64,000 bases of DNA, taken from the NCBI RefSeq assembly GCF_017569925.1, contig NZ_CP050854.1:1240001-1304000 (forward strand). Direction: 5' to 3'. Below the pieces are notes generated by a model. That model saw only the letters and a list, made by a program, of their open reading frames with translations, ran no database searches and was not told the origin of the DNA. The position numbers were made by a program, and so were the translations under genes. The DNA comes from Brenneria izadpanahii. GTDB lineage: Bacteria; Pseudomonadota; Gammaproteobacteria; Enterobacterales; Enterobacteriaceae. Of this stretch, positions 40,563-49,516 are shown piece by piece. Numbering within the stretch: the first letter of the stretch is position 1; each line of letters begins with the position of its first letter.

Positions 40563-40979
40563 ATGAGGATGGTTATGTTTAGCGAACTGCGTCGATATCT
40601 CGTTTTACTGTTTATCGGCGGGACGATAGGCGTGCTGACCGGCTGTAGCTCATGGCAGCGGGATGATGACGGTATGCCGGATGTTTCCTCTATCAAGTTG
40701 CAACAGCGAGGTAAGGCATGGGTGGCGGTCCCGCCGGATTGTCAGAGCATGCTGCAACCTAAGCGTGACTGGCGTGATGACGATCGCTGGCGAATCGCGT
40801 TTGGCTGCGCGACTTACACCAATCTGGCGGTTAGCCTGGCGCGTCCGCAGGATCTGGCTGCGCCGCGGCGGTATAGCGGTATGCAGGCGGATGCGGCGGC
40901 GCTATCGGTAACGCGCTATCGCGAAAATAAGGTTGAACCACTGCGGGAAACCGAATCTACAGAGAAAACCAGCGATTAA
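40563..40979 (+). CDS. CpaD-like pilus assembly lipoprotein
   Basis: A 138-residue protein with a lipobox (GVLTGCSS) near residue 27, so it is an outer-membrane or periplasmic lipoprotein. The C-terminal segment FGCATYTNLAVSLARPQDLAAPR is the CpaD-family signature; the protein is shorter than Caulobacter CpaD. It occupies the rcpB slot, between the secretin and tadZ, and may help assemble or gate the secretin. ATG codons at 40563, 40569 and 40575 are all possible; 40569 has the best spacing from GGGAG. Confidence 0.78.
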   Translation: MRMVMFSELRRYLVLLFIGGTIGVLTGCSSWQRDDDGMPDVSSIKLQQRGKAWVAVPPDCQSMLQPKRDWRDDDRWRIAFGCATYTNLAVSLARPQDLAAPRRYSGMQADAAALSVTRYRENKVEPLRETESTEKTSD

Positions 40980-40994
40980 AACGGATACGAACAT

Positions 40995-42203
40995 ATGAGT
41001 GTTCTGGGTGATAAAGAGCGTGGTGAACTGCGCGTAGTGAATTTTGCGGCCTTTGTGTTGGATGCGGACAGTAAAGAGGAATTAACTCGTTTTCTCAAAA
41101 CCAGTACGGTGACCGATAGCCGGGTCGAGCGTGGCAATATTGACGATGCCATCGACTGGCTGAAGAAAATGGGCCGTTCGCCCCAGCGTCTGCTGGTGGA
41201 TATATCCGGCTCCAGCGGACCTCTGGATGAACTGGACCGGCTGGCCAATGCCTGCGAGCCCTCGGTGCAGGTGTATGTGGTGGGGGATCGTAACGATATC
41301 GGGCTTTATCGCAATCTGTTGCAACGCGGCGTGCAGGATTATCTGGTGAAACCACTGGGAACCGAATTGCTGCGCCGGGTGCTGGAGGAAAGCGATCATA
41401 ATCCGGTACGGCAGCGGCGGCTTGGCAAATCTATTGCGGTTGTCGGTACCCGAGGGGGAGTGGGAACCACCAGCGTTGCGGTGCATTTAGCCAGGCAGCT
41501 ATCCGCCGGCGGCGCTCATCGGCGCGTGGTTTATATCGACCTCGATTTTTACGGTGGTTGCGGCATTAGCATGTTGGGCCTGGCGGGAGGAAACTCGCTG
41601 GTCGAGATCCTGGGAAATGTCAGTCGGCTGGATCTTCAGTATCTGGAACGAACGCTCAGTACCGCGGATAACCGCTTATACGCGCTGGGCGCCGAACTGG
41701 ATTACATGGAACCCTATGAGGTGACGGAAGGGGGGTTGGGAGAATTGCTGACGACGCTGAGCCAGCATTTTCACTATGTCGTTCTGGATGTGCCGCAGCG
41801 AGGCGGAAGTCTGGCGTCAGAGGCTTTTTATCATGCCAGTCTGGCCTGCATCGTTGCGGAGCAGTCGGTCTACTCGGCTAGAACTTTGGTTCGGCTGGCG
41901 CGCCATATTGAGGCGCACCCTAATCCGGCGACGGTCTACAACATTTTGAATCAGCCACAGCCGTTGAATCGCAATAAAGTTAATAGCAACGATTTTATTA
42001 AGACGGTGGATCTGCCGGTTGCGGTACAGATCGGCTATGACGCACAGTCCTTGTCGCTGGCGGAAAATCTGGCGGAAGACCTGCCGGAACGCAGCGAGTT
42101 CGCCCAGGGAATAAAGCAGCTTGCCAGCATCTTGACCGGCGAAGCGCAAAGCAAACCCAAAACGGCATGGTGGCCGTCTCTGAGTCTTAAGAGGTCTTCA
42201 TGA
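40995..42203 (+). CDS. tadZ: TadZ/CpaE pilus localisation ATPase
   Basis: A MinD/ParA-superfamily protein that positions the Tad machine at the pole. The 402 residues have an N-terminal atypical receiver domain (about 10-135, with LLVDISG and DYLVKPLG). The C-terminal ATPase domain has the deviant Walker A GTRGGVGTTS and a Walker B-like YVVLDVPQRGG. Its ATGA overlap with tadA suggests coupled translation. Confidence 0.88.
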   Translation: MSVLGDKERGELRVVNFAAFVLDADSKEELTRFLKTSTVTDSRVERGNIDDAIDWLKKMGRSPQRLLVDISGSSGPLDELDRLANACEPSVQVYVVGDRNDIGLYRNLLQRGVQDYLVKPLGTELLRRVLEESDHNPVRQRRLGKSIAVVGTRGGVGTTSVAVHLARQLSAGGAHRRVVYIDLDFYGGCGISMLGLAGGNSLVEILGNVSRLDLQYLERTLSTADNRLYALGAELDYMEPYEVTEGGLGELLTTLSQHFHYVVLDVPQRGGSLASEAFYHASLACIVAEQSVYSARTLVRLARHIEAHPNPATVYNILNQPQPLNRNKVNSNDFIKTVDLPVAVQIGYDAQSLSLAENLAEDLPERSEFAQGIKQLASILTGEAQSKPKTAWWPSLSLKRSS

Positions 42204-43639
42204 GTTTTGGCCGTAAACCCGTAGAGCAGGTCAATGTATCGCCGCCACATGAAATCATACCGGCAACGGATGTTCGCAAGCCGAGCAAACCAGCTAACGA
42301 TGTTCTGACCGATCGGGAGGCGCAGTTGGACAAGGAACTGCCGGTGGCGACTTACCGTTTGTCGGGCAATGCGGATACGGTGGTGCGCTCCGTACATTAT
42401 GCCCAGATACGGCAGACCGTTTTTGCCACCATCGATGTCTCCAGCGCACTGCAACGTACCCGTGATGAGGTGCGGCTCGATGTGGAAACGATCATCGCGG
42501 AAACCGTGGTTGCGGAAGGTCTGGCGATGACGCAAAGCGAACAGAAGCTGATGGGACAGGAGATCCTCAATGACATGTTCGGTGTCGGACCGATTGAGCC
42601 GTTGTTACAGGATGACACTATTTCCGACATCATGGTAAATGGTCCGGATCAGATTTATGTGGAGCGTTTCGGCAAACTGGAGCTGACGCCGCTGAAATTT
42701 CGCGATAACGCGCATGTGGTCAGCGTCGCGCAGCGTATTGCCTCATCGGTGGGGCGGCGGGTGGATGAAAGCAGCCCGATGGTGGATGCCCGTCTGGCTG
42801 ACGGCAGCCGGGTCAACGTGATTCTACCGCCGCTGGCGATTGACGGCGCGTCGATCTCGATTCGTAAGTTTTCGCGTAAAAACCTGACGCTGCAACGGCT
42901 GGCGGCGAAAGGCAGCTTGTCCCCGGCAATGGCGCGGGTGCTGGAAATTGCCGCAGCCAGCCGGCTCAATATTCTGATTTCCGGCGGAACCGGTTCCGGC
43001 AAAACCACTTTGCTTAATGCGTTGTCGCGTTTTATCTCGGTTTCCGAACGCATCATTACCGTGGAAGATGCGGCGGAACTCCAATTGCAGCAGCCGCATG
43101 TATTACGGCTGGAAACACGGCCGGCCAATCTGGAGGGCAGCGGCAAAATAACGCAGGGAGACCTGGTGCGTAATGCCCTGCGTATGCGGCCGGACAGAAT
43201 CATACTGGGAGAAACGCGCGGCGCCGAAGCGCTGGATGTGTTACAGGCGATGAACACCGGCCATGATGGTTCGATGACCACCCTGCACGCCAATAATCCG
43301 CGCGATGCCCTGATCCGTCTGGAAAGCATGGTGATGATGGCAAACGGCAATCTGCCGCTCTATTCCATCCGCCGCCAGATTGCCAGCGCGGTGCATATGA
43401 TTGTGCAGGTTGAGCGTATGCGCGACGGCACAAGGCGCATTACCAGTATTACCGAACTGGCGGGCATGGAGGGTGATGTTATTGTGATGCAGGAACTATT
43501 CCATTTCAGCTATGACGCCGGCGCCTATGACGATGAAGTCCGCGGCACTTACGATAGCAGCGGCATGCGGCCCATTTTTGCCGAGCGCGCCCGCTATTTC
43601 GGCATGGAAACGGCACTATTGGAGGCGATGCATCCATGA
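42200..43639 (+). CDS. tadA: TadA/CpaF secretion ATPase
   Basis: The hexameric GspE-type ATPase that powers Tad pilus assembly, 479 residues. Walker A is ISGGTGSGKTT, the Asp box lies in TVEDAAELQL, Walker B is DRIILGETRG and the His box is TTLHANNPRDAL. The N-terminal domain (about 100-200) has the CpaF motif DDTISDIMVNGPDQIYVER. It overlaps both tadZ and tadB by 4 bases. Confidence 0.94.
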   Translation: MSFGRKPVEQVNVSPPHEIIPATDVRKPSKPANDVLTDREAQLDKELPVATYRLSGNADTVVRSVHYAQIRQTVFATIDVSSALQRTRDEVRLDVETIIAETVVAEGLAMTQSEQKLMGQEILNDMFGVGPIEPLLQDDTISDIMVNGPDQIYVERFGKLELTPLKFRDNAHVVSVAQRIASSVGRRVDESSPMVDARLADGSRVNVILPPLAIDGASISIRKFSRKNLTLQRLAAKGSLSPAMARVLEIAAASRLNILISGGTGSGKTTLLNALSRFISVSERIITVEDAAELQLQQPHVLRLETRPANLEGSGKITQGDLVRNALRMRPDRIILGETRGAEALDVLQAMNTGHDGSMTTLHANNPRDALIRLESMVMMANGNLPLYSIRRQIASAVHMIVQVERMRDGTRRITSITELAGMEGDVIVMQELFHFSYDAGAYDDEVRGTYDSSGMRPIFAERARYFGMETALLEAMHP

Positions 43640-44619
43640 GCGCAGCCGATGTTATCACCCTATTATGCTTTGCCTTTGCTGTGCTGCTTGGGCTGGCGAT
43701 AACGATATTGATGGATGTGCTGCACCGCCGATCCGCCGTGCGTATCCGCCAGAGATTGAAAGAGCTCACGGGTTTATCGCGCCATGTTTCGCGTCAGAAA
43801 ATCCTGCAGGATCTGGAACGGGCGCAAACGGAGGCACGACGCTATCGTCGGCGCAAGGCGATGGGAACTTTGGGTTACTATTTTAACCGGCTCGATACCG
43901 TTGGCGGGCATCAGGGTAGCCGGGTATTGTTTGGCGCAGTACTGGCGACGCTGCTGTTGATGATCCTGTTGTTATTTCTCGGTTTTATCCCTATCACCTG
44001 GTGGAGCGTATCGGCCGCGCTGTTACTGGCGCCGCTGACGGTTGCCGTTTCCCTTTACCGTAGACTGGTGGCGCGTTTTCAGGTCCGGTTTCTTAGTCAA
44101 CTATCGGATGCGATGGATTCGATTACTCGCGCCAGTCAGGCGGGGATCCCGGTGGTGCAATCGATTCGCAACGTCGGAGAGCACTTCAATGCCCCGCTTG
44201 GGCCGGAGTTTCGCCGCATGGGTGATAGCCTGCTGCTGGGCAACGATATTCAAGAGGTAATGGATGATGCGGTGCTGCGTATTGAACTGCCTGATTTTGC
44301 TTTTTTCGCCGTTTGCCTTTCACTGCAGCGGGATACCGGCGGCTCGCTGGTCGAAGCGCTGGATAACTTATCCGGCATTATCCGTGCCCGGCGCGACCTG
44401 CGCTTGAAAACCAAGGCCATGACGGCCGAAGGGCGCTTATCCGGTATGGTTTTGACCGTGCTGCCTTTCTTTATCGCCGGCGCTTTGTTCGTGCTTAATC
44501 CTAATTATATTAGTGTGTTATTCGAGACGCCGACAGGACAGAACCTACTGTGGGCGGCGGGAATCATGCTACTGCTAGGGGTTATCTCGATTCGCAAGAT
44601 CGCCAGCATGGAGGTCTGA
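43636..44619 (+). CDS. tadB: TadB inner-membrane platform protein
   Basis: A GspF-like polytopic membrane protein of 327 residues that forms the platform under the pilus with TadC. It has an N-terminal helix, a pair of helices near residues 95-145, a T2SSF domain (DAMDSITRASQAGIPVVQSIRNV) and C-terminal helices. It is coupled to tadA by a 4-base overlap and to tadC by a 1-base gap. Confidence 0.88.
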   Translation: MSAADVITLLCFAFAVLLGLAITILMDVLHRRSAVRIRQRLKELTGLSRHVSRQKILQDLERAQTEARRYRRRKAMGTLGYYFNRLDTVGGHQGSRVLFGAVLATLLLMILLLFLGFIPITWWSVSAALLLAPLTVAVSLYRRLVARFQVRFLSQLSDAMDSITRASQAGIPVVQSIRNVGEHFNAPLGPEFRRMGDSLLLGNDIQEVMDDAVLRIELPDFAFFAVCLSLQRDTGGSLVEALDNLSGIIRARRDLRLKTKAMTAEGRLSGMVLTVLPFFIAGALFVLNPNYISVLFETPTGQNLLWAAGIMLLLGVISIRKIASMEV

Positions 44620-44620
44620 C

Positions 44621-45562
44621 ATGATTCTGCTGCAACTGAGTTCCCTACTGTTTGCCGTGTTAGGCGTTGGGTTGTATCTATATGCCCGTACCAGTCGCAG
44701 GGCCAGACTCACGGAACGCATGCGTAGTGAAGTTATACGCAAGAGTACGCAGCTGTCGGTATTGACGCCGGCAGGGCAGCGCCGCCGGTTGGCTCAGCGT
44801 TTTATGAGCGCAATGAATTCGATCGGCAGGTCTGTCCCTCTGTTCAGTGTCGCCCAGCGCACGGAAATTGCCGGCAAACTGGTATCCGCCGGATTTCGTA
44901 ACCCACAGGCGTTGATGGTAATGATTGCGCTGGCGCTGCTATCAACATTGCTATTGCTGACGTTGGTGGCGGTGTTTGTCTGGCCTTTGCTGGAGGGGCA
45001 GCGAATTTACGGCATATTGCTCTGCCTGGCGGCGGTCTACTTGGGCCTGCTGTTGCCGCGTGTTCTGCTGGACAAGATGGTGGTGCGGCGTCAGCGCATG
45101 ATTCAGCAAGGTTTGCCGGATGCGCTCGATCTGTTGGTGATCTGCACCAATGCCGGGCTGGGGCTAAACAGCGCGATCCATCGGGTGGCTGTGGAAATCG
45201 AAGCGGTCTGTCCGGCGTTGTCGGATGAGTTGCGTTTAACCTCGGGCGAACTGCAGATCAGCAGTGATACTGAAACCGTACTGAAACGGCTGGCGCAACG
45301 CACGGGGTTGGAATCGATTCATACCCTGGTGAATACCTTGCTGCAATCCCGACAGTACGGTACGGCGATCACCCAGGCGTTGCGTATTCTGGCCCGCACC
45401 GAACGTACCGCCAGAATGATGAGGCTGGAAGAGATTGCCGCCAAACTGGCGGTGAAAATTACATTGCCGATGATGCTGTTTATTCTGCCCACGGTATTAA
45501 TTGTGGCGGCGGGACCGGCGGTACTGGGATTGATATCATTTTTTGCACAGCAACAACAATGA
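44621..45562 (+). CDS. tadC: TadC inner-membrane platform protein
   Basis: The second GspF-like platform subunit, 313 residues. The T2SSF motif LPDALDLLVICTNAGLGLNSAI lies near residue 165 and helices lie near 1-20, 100-150 and the C-terminus. TadB and TadC are adjacent paralogues in all Tad loci. Its end overlaps the upstream frame of tadD, although the chosen tadD start is 25 bases downstream. Confidence 0.88.
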   Translation: MILLQLSSLLFAVLGVGLYLYARTSRRARLTERMRSEVIRKSTQLSVLTPAGQRRRLAQRFMSAMNSIGRSVPLFSVAQRTEIAGKLVSAGFRNPQALMVMIALALLSTLLLLTLVAVFVWPLLEGQRIYGILLCLAAVYLGLLLPRVLLDKMVVRRQRMIQQGLPDALDLLVICTNAGLGLNSAIHRVAVEIEAVCPALSDELRLTSGELQISSDTETVLKRLAQRTGLESIHTLVNTLLQSRQYGTAITQALRILARTERTARMMRLEEIAAKLAVKITLPMMLFILPTVLIVAAGPAVLGLISFFAQQQQ

Positions 45563-45587
45563 AAAAACAATGGGAAGGGGAATACCG

Positions 45588-46388
45588 ATGGATGGTAAAT
45601 ACCGAACGGTTATGGCGCTGGTTTTAGTGACGCTGCTTACGGGCTGTGCGGCTATGTATCCGTCTGCGCAGCACTCCGGCAAACGGATTCAAAGCCAGTC
45701 TGAGTTGGAGTCCGGCGATTTGCGTATCGCTTCCAGCGCGTTGCAGAGCGGGGATTTTAGTATGGCGATGTCGATTTATAGCCGTTTGGCGCAGAGCAAT
45801 CCGGACGTTGTCGCCGTCTGGATGGGGCTGGGGGATGCTCATTTTCTACAGGGGGAATTTGGCGCGGCCAATAATGCCTATGTTAAAGCGCAACGGTTGG
45901 ATCCGAAAAATATCGATGCCTGGTTAGGGTCGGCTCGGATCCTGGTTCGGCAACGCAATCTGCCGGAAGCCATCGTCCGTTATCAGTCAATCCTCACGCG
46001 TTTTCCAGACAACCCCCGGGCATTGTCCGGCCTGGGCGTTAGCTATGATCTGGCCGGGGATCATAGTCAGGCGCAGAGCACCTACCGGCGAGGACTACAG
46101 ATCTATCCCGATGATACGGCGCTACGCAATAATCTGGGGCTATCGCTGGCGCTAGGCGGCAAACCGAGCGAGGCGATCAACATGCTGTTGGGAGTTAACG
46201 GCGTATCCGGCAAGTTGCCACAGGAGCGGGATAATCTGGCGCTGGCCTACGGCATGCTGGGACGGGACGACGCCGCCGAAGATATTCTGATGAGCAGCCA
46301 ATCGCAGGATATGGTGCAGGATAATCTGGCGTTTTATCGCTATCTGCGTCAGAACATGGGGCAATTCGGTGCGAATGGCGATAAGTAA
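45588..46388 (+). CDS. tadD: TadD tetratricopeptide-repeat lipoprotein
   Basis: A 266-residue outer-membrane lipoprotein that helps secretin and pilus assembly. It has a lipobox LLTGCAA near residue 20, then at least four TPR units (VAVWMGLGDAHFLQGEF, PRALSGLGVSYDLAGDH, TALRNNLGLSLALGG and others). The ATG at 45588 has AAGGGG upstream; the frame opens 45 bases earlier. The 3' end overlaps the tadE start. Confidence 0.85.
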   Translation: MDGKYRTVMALVLVTLLTGCAAMYPSAQHSGKRIQSQSELESGDLRIASSALQSGDFSMAMSIYSRLAQSNPDVVAVWMGLGDAHFLQGEFGAANNAYVKAQRLDPKNIDAWLGSARILVRQRNLPEAIVRYQSILTRFPDNPRALSGLGVSYDLAGDHSQAQSTYRRGLQIYPDDTALRNNLGLSLALGGKPSEAINMLLGVNGVSGKLPQERDNLALAYGMLGRDDAAEDILMSSQSQDMVQDNLAFYRYLRQNMGQFGANGDK

Positions 46389-46865
46389 CTTGAGGAAGGG
46401 CTGGTCGCGGTTGCGCCGCAACCAGCGAGGGGGTTCCGCGCTGGAGTATGCGCTGGCAGCGCCGCTATTGTTTGCGGTGATCTTCGTCGCCATTGAGGTG
46501 GCGTTCATCATGCTGGCGGATGCCCATCTGGATGTAGCCGCTAATCGCGTGGCGCGTATGGGGCGTCTCGGTATCACCGGGGAGTGCCGGCAGGCGGTGC
46601 GTAAGGTGATGAAAGATACCCTGTCGGTCTGGGTCAGCAGCGATAGTTCGATGTACACCGATGTCAAGATCTATACCCCTGAGGGCGATAATTCGTTCAG
46701 CGATATTGATAGCGACAATTATACCCCGGAGTGCGATAGCGGGGGGCGGGGGATATGGTGATCTATCGTCTGGGGTTCGATCGCCCCGGCCTGACCGGGT
46801 TTATTTCCTGGCTGGGGTTGAGCAAGGTGCGATTCGAGCGGGTCGTCCTGATCCAGAATGAGTGA
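46375..46865 (+). pseudogene. tadE: TadE-like pseudopilin, frameshifted in a G tract
   Basis: A TadE minor pseudopilin with the prepilin cleavage region NQRG|GSALEYALAAP (Glu at +5) and one membrane helix. The first frame stops at 46761, shortly after a GGGGGGCGGGGG run (46741-46752). One extra G would continue into DMVIYRLGFDRPGL and end with VVLIQNE at 46865, giving the usual TadE C-terminus. That stop then overlaps the next gene's GTG by 4 bases, as the other Tad genes do. So the gene is full-length apart from one base: a sequencing error, a real mutation or slippage-based switching. Confidence 0.8.
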
Positions 46866-47512
46866 GAAACCTGGTAATGAACATTTTTTCCCATTTTTGG
46901 CAATGTGGTATTCAACCGAGATTACAGCGTTTCCGGGGTGACAACCGGGGCGTAGTGGCGGTTGAGGCGGCATTACTTATTCCTATCGGGGTATTTGTCA
47001 TTATCGCCTCATGGGAATTGTACCAATATTTCAGAACCGCGGCGGTGGTGGATCGCACCGCGTTTCTGGTGGCCAACAGCCTGTCCATGCAGCGTGAGCT
47101 ACATGGCGGTACCGACTGCACGCTGGCGAATTCGGTGTGCACCTACAACACCATCGCCTCCGATTTAATGACGCCACTCGATTATAAAAGCAACGGCGGC
47201 ATAGTTATTAGCCTCTATGCGGTTGAAACCGACGACGAAGGTGATAATCCGGCATGGAAAACTACGCCTGAGTGGCCTTCAAGAATCTATCGGGGCAGTG
47301 AGAATACACGCAATGTGGCTTCACAGCTTACGCCTCCGGCGGGATTCCCTGCTCCTGCCGTTAACGATACGGTGATCGCGGTGGAAGTTTTTTATGACTA
47401 CACCCCGTTTGCCATCAGTTCGGCATTCTGGCAGGCGCTGGGCGGTGAAAAGCAAATTGTCAGCACGGTATTTTATCGTCCGCGCTTCAGTGCGTTGCGT
47501 GATCTGAAATGA
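46862..47512 (+). CDS. tadF: TadF-like minor pseudopilin
   Basis: A 216-residue protein with a pseudopilin-type N-terminus: NRG|VVAVEAALLIP (Glu at +5) and one hydrophobic helix, then a periplasmic domain with one Cys pair (DCTLANSVC). It lies between tadE and tadG, where TadF is expected. The GTG at 46862 overlaps the restored tadE stop by 4 bases; an ATG at 46877 is the alternative. Its 3' end overlaps tadG by ATGA. Confidence 0.78.
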   Translation: MRNLVMNIFSHFWQCGIQPRLQRFRGDNRGVVAVEAALLIPIGVFVIIASWELYQYFRTAAVVDRTAFLVANSLSMQRELHGGTDCTLANSVCTYNTIASDLMTPLDYKSNGGIVISLYAVETDDEGDNPAWKTTPEWPSRIYRGSENTRNVASQLTPPAGFPAPAVNDTVIAVEVFYDYTPFAISSAFWQALGGEKQIVSTVFYRPRFSALRDLK

Positions 47513-49389
47513 CGACGCGAAGGGATGGAACCATGATCATACTAAAGTGGTTTTTGCTTACCCTGCTGCGGGATCAGCGCGGGGCGGTCGCCCTGACCTA
47601 TCTGCTATGTTTCCCGCTGATTTTACTGGCGCTGCTGGGGTCAATAGACTTTATCCGCTATAGCATGGCACAGGGTAAATTGCAGAACGCGCTGGATACG
47701 GCGGTGATTTCCGCCGGGCGCAATCTGGATACCTTTACGCCAGTTCCCACCGGTTCTGATGAAGAAGTCAAGTGGCGCGCCGACGCTAAAAGTTACTTCT
47801 TTAGCAATATGCCGCAGGGCTTTCTCGGCAGTTCCATTGCGGAAGATAATGTGGCCATCAACTACAGTGTGGAAACTGATGGATCAGATAACGCCACTGG
47901 AGCACAACTTGTTTCGATGACCGCCACCGGCACCCTGCCTCTGCTGGTGACGGGGATGATTAAGAAAACCGCGTTTAACCTATCGGCGACCAATGGGGCG
48001 GTACGCCGTACCCGCAGCGATCTGGAGATGGTGCTGGCATTGGATAATACCGGGTCAATGGCGAATGAGAATCGTATCGCCACTCTGAAAACCTCCGCGG
48101 CGCAACTGGTGGATACCGTGTTGGGCTCGGCGCAAGCTCTGGGGGGCAACAGCCAATCCTTTATTGGCATCGTTCCATTTGCCGACACCGTATATATCAG
48201 TCGGGAAAAAGTTCGTTGGTTGTCGTCTGATGCTCGGGCTCTTCCTTATATCGCCGCCGACAAGCACTGGGGTGGTTGTGTGGTAGAACCTTATGTTAAT
48301 AATACTTTTAAAGCCGAGTCAGGACTGCCGGGCAGTTTTGAGCCGTTGATGACCGTTGGGACATTAAGTGAGGTCAATGGGTTAAAGACAACCGCTTATC
48401 TGAAAACGCGTGATGCGCCTGGTGCCAAAGACTATCGAATTTTGCCAGGTTCAAAGCCAAAGATTAGCGGCAATCGCAGTATTAGCGCGGAGCTTGAAAA
48501 TGAATCAGGCAATATTATCCCTAAGTTCGCCTTTAATTCGGAGTATCTACAATGGCAGTATGGTTCCGTCAGAAATAATAACTGTCTGCAGAGCCGGGAG
48601 ATGCTGTTCCTGTCTAATAACGTTGACGAGTTAAAGAATAAAATTAATGCAATGACAGTGGATGGACGCACAATTATCCCACTGGGATTATTGTGGTCAT
48701 GGCGCATGCTGGATCCTAATTGGCGCGGCGATGACGGCTGGGGAGATAGAGAAAAACCGCATGATGCCGCGATAGGTCTCAATAAAGTGATTGTTTTGCT
48801 GACCGATGGCAATAACGGCCTCGATCCGATAACTAATAAAGCCAGTACCAGCGTCGGTGTGGTGATTGACGGCGAAAGGGATATTCCGGTGGATTACACC
48901 ATCAGCTATCAATACCAGTTTAAAAAATCGAAAGATAGCGCGTGGTCGACAGACTCTGCCAGTCACACCTTTCATATTGACAAACTGAATGACGATAATA
49001 CCCCTTACTTTACCTGCGGACCCATTTGTGCGTACGCCAACAGCTCTGACTTCAACTCACTTCGCGTCGGCAGCGAAACCGAGTTGAGCAACAGCAGTAC
49101 GGAAATAAAACCCTATGGCAAACTGTTCCAGTCTGGGAGCGATTGGCAGGTAGGTAATACCACCCTGAATAATCTAACCGCTCGACTCTGCACCAATATC
49201 AGAGCCGAAGGGATTACCATCTACACGGTGGTGCTGGGTAGCGGCACCAACGCCAGCACGCAAGCACTGATGCAGAATTGTTCCAGCGGTACTGGCAGCC
49301 ATTATTTTAACGCTACTAATGTGAACAATCTGCCGGCGGCGTTTGCCGCTATCGCCGCGTCCCTCACCGAACTGCGGCTCAACAAATAG
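47509..49389 (+). CDS. tadG: TadG pilus assembly protein with von Willebrand A-like domain
   Basis: A 626-residue protein with an N-terminal membrane helix in a pseudopilin-like context (RDQRGAVALTYLL, though Glu at +5 is replaced by Thr). A vWA domain begins near residue 177, with MIDAS-like DNTGSM and a later LLTDGNNG. Insertions between them bear four or more Cys. It is probably a periplasmic stabiliser of the machine. The ATG at 47509 overlaps tadF; the ATG at 47533 has a better Shine-Dalgarno (AAGGGA). It is the last gene of the locus. Confidence 0.85.
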   Translation: MTTRRDGTMIILKWFLLTLLRDQRGAVALTYLLCFPLILLALLGSIDFIRYSMAQGKLQNALDTAVISAGRNLDTFTPVPTGSDEEVKWRADAKSYFFSNMPQGFLGSSIAEDNVAINYSVETDGSDNATGAQLVSMTATGTLPLLVTGMIKKTAFNLSATNGAVRRTRSDLEMVLALDNTGSMANENRIATLKTSAAQLVDTVLGSAQALGGNSQSFIGIVPFADTVYISREKVRWLSSDARALPYIAADKHWGGCVVEPYVNNTFKAESGLPGSFEPLMTVGTLSEVNGLKTTAYLKTRDAPGAKDYRILPGSKPKISGNRSISAELENESGNIIPKFAFNSEYLQWQYGSVRNNNCLQSREMLFLSNNVDELKNKINAMTVDGRTIIPLGLLWSWRMLDPNWRGDDGWGDREKPHDAAIGLNKVIVLLTDGNNGLDPITNKASTSVGVVIDGERDIPVDYTISYQYQFKKSKDSAWSTDSASHTFHIDKLNDDNTPYFTCGPICAYANSSDFNSLRVGSETELSNSSTEIKPYGKLFQSGSDWQVGNTTLNNLTARLCTNIRAEGITIYTVVLGSGTNASTQALMQNCSSGTGSHYFNATNVNNLPAAFAAIAASLTELRLNK

Positions 49390-49481
49390 TAAAGTGAACA
49401 CGCGTTAAATATGCAAAATGCTGGATAAACATGGAGATAAGGTTTTCCGTGTTTTCTGCCCTTGGGAACGTTATCAAATTC

Positions 49482-49512
49482 AAGCCGCGCTCGCTCAGGA
49501 GGCGGCTTTATT
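49482..49512. terminator. Terminator-like hairpin between tadG and lapC
   Basis: AAGCCGC (49482-49488) pairs with GCGGCTT (49502-49508) around a 13-nt loop and is followed by TATTT. It separates the convergent ends of the Tad locus and the type I secretion operon. Confidence 0.55.
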
Positions 49513-49516
49513 TCAC

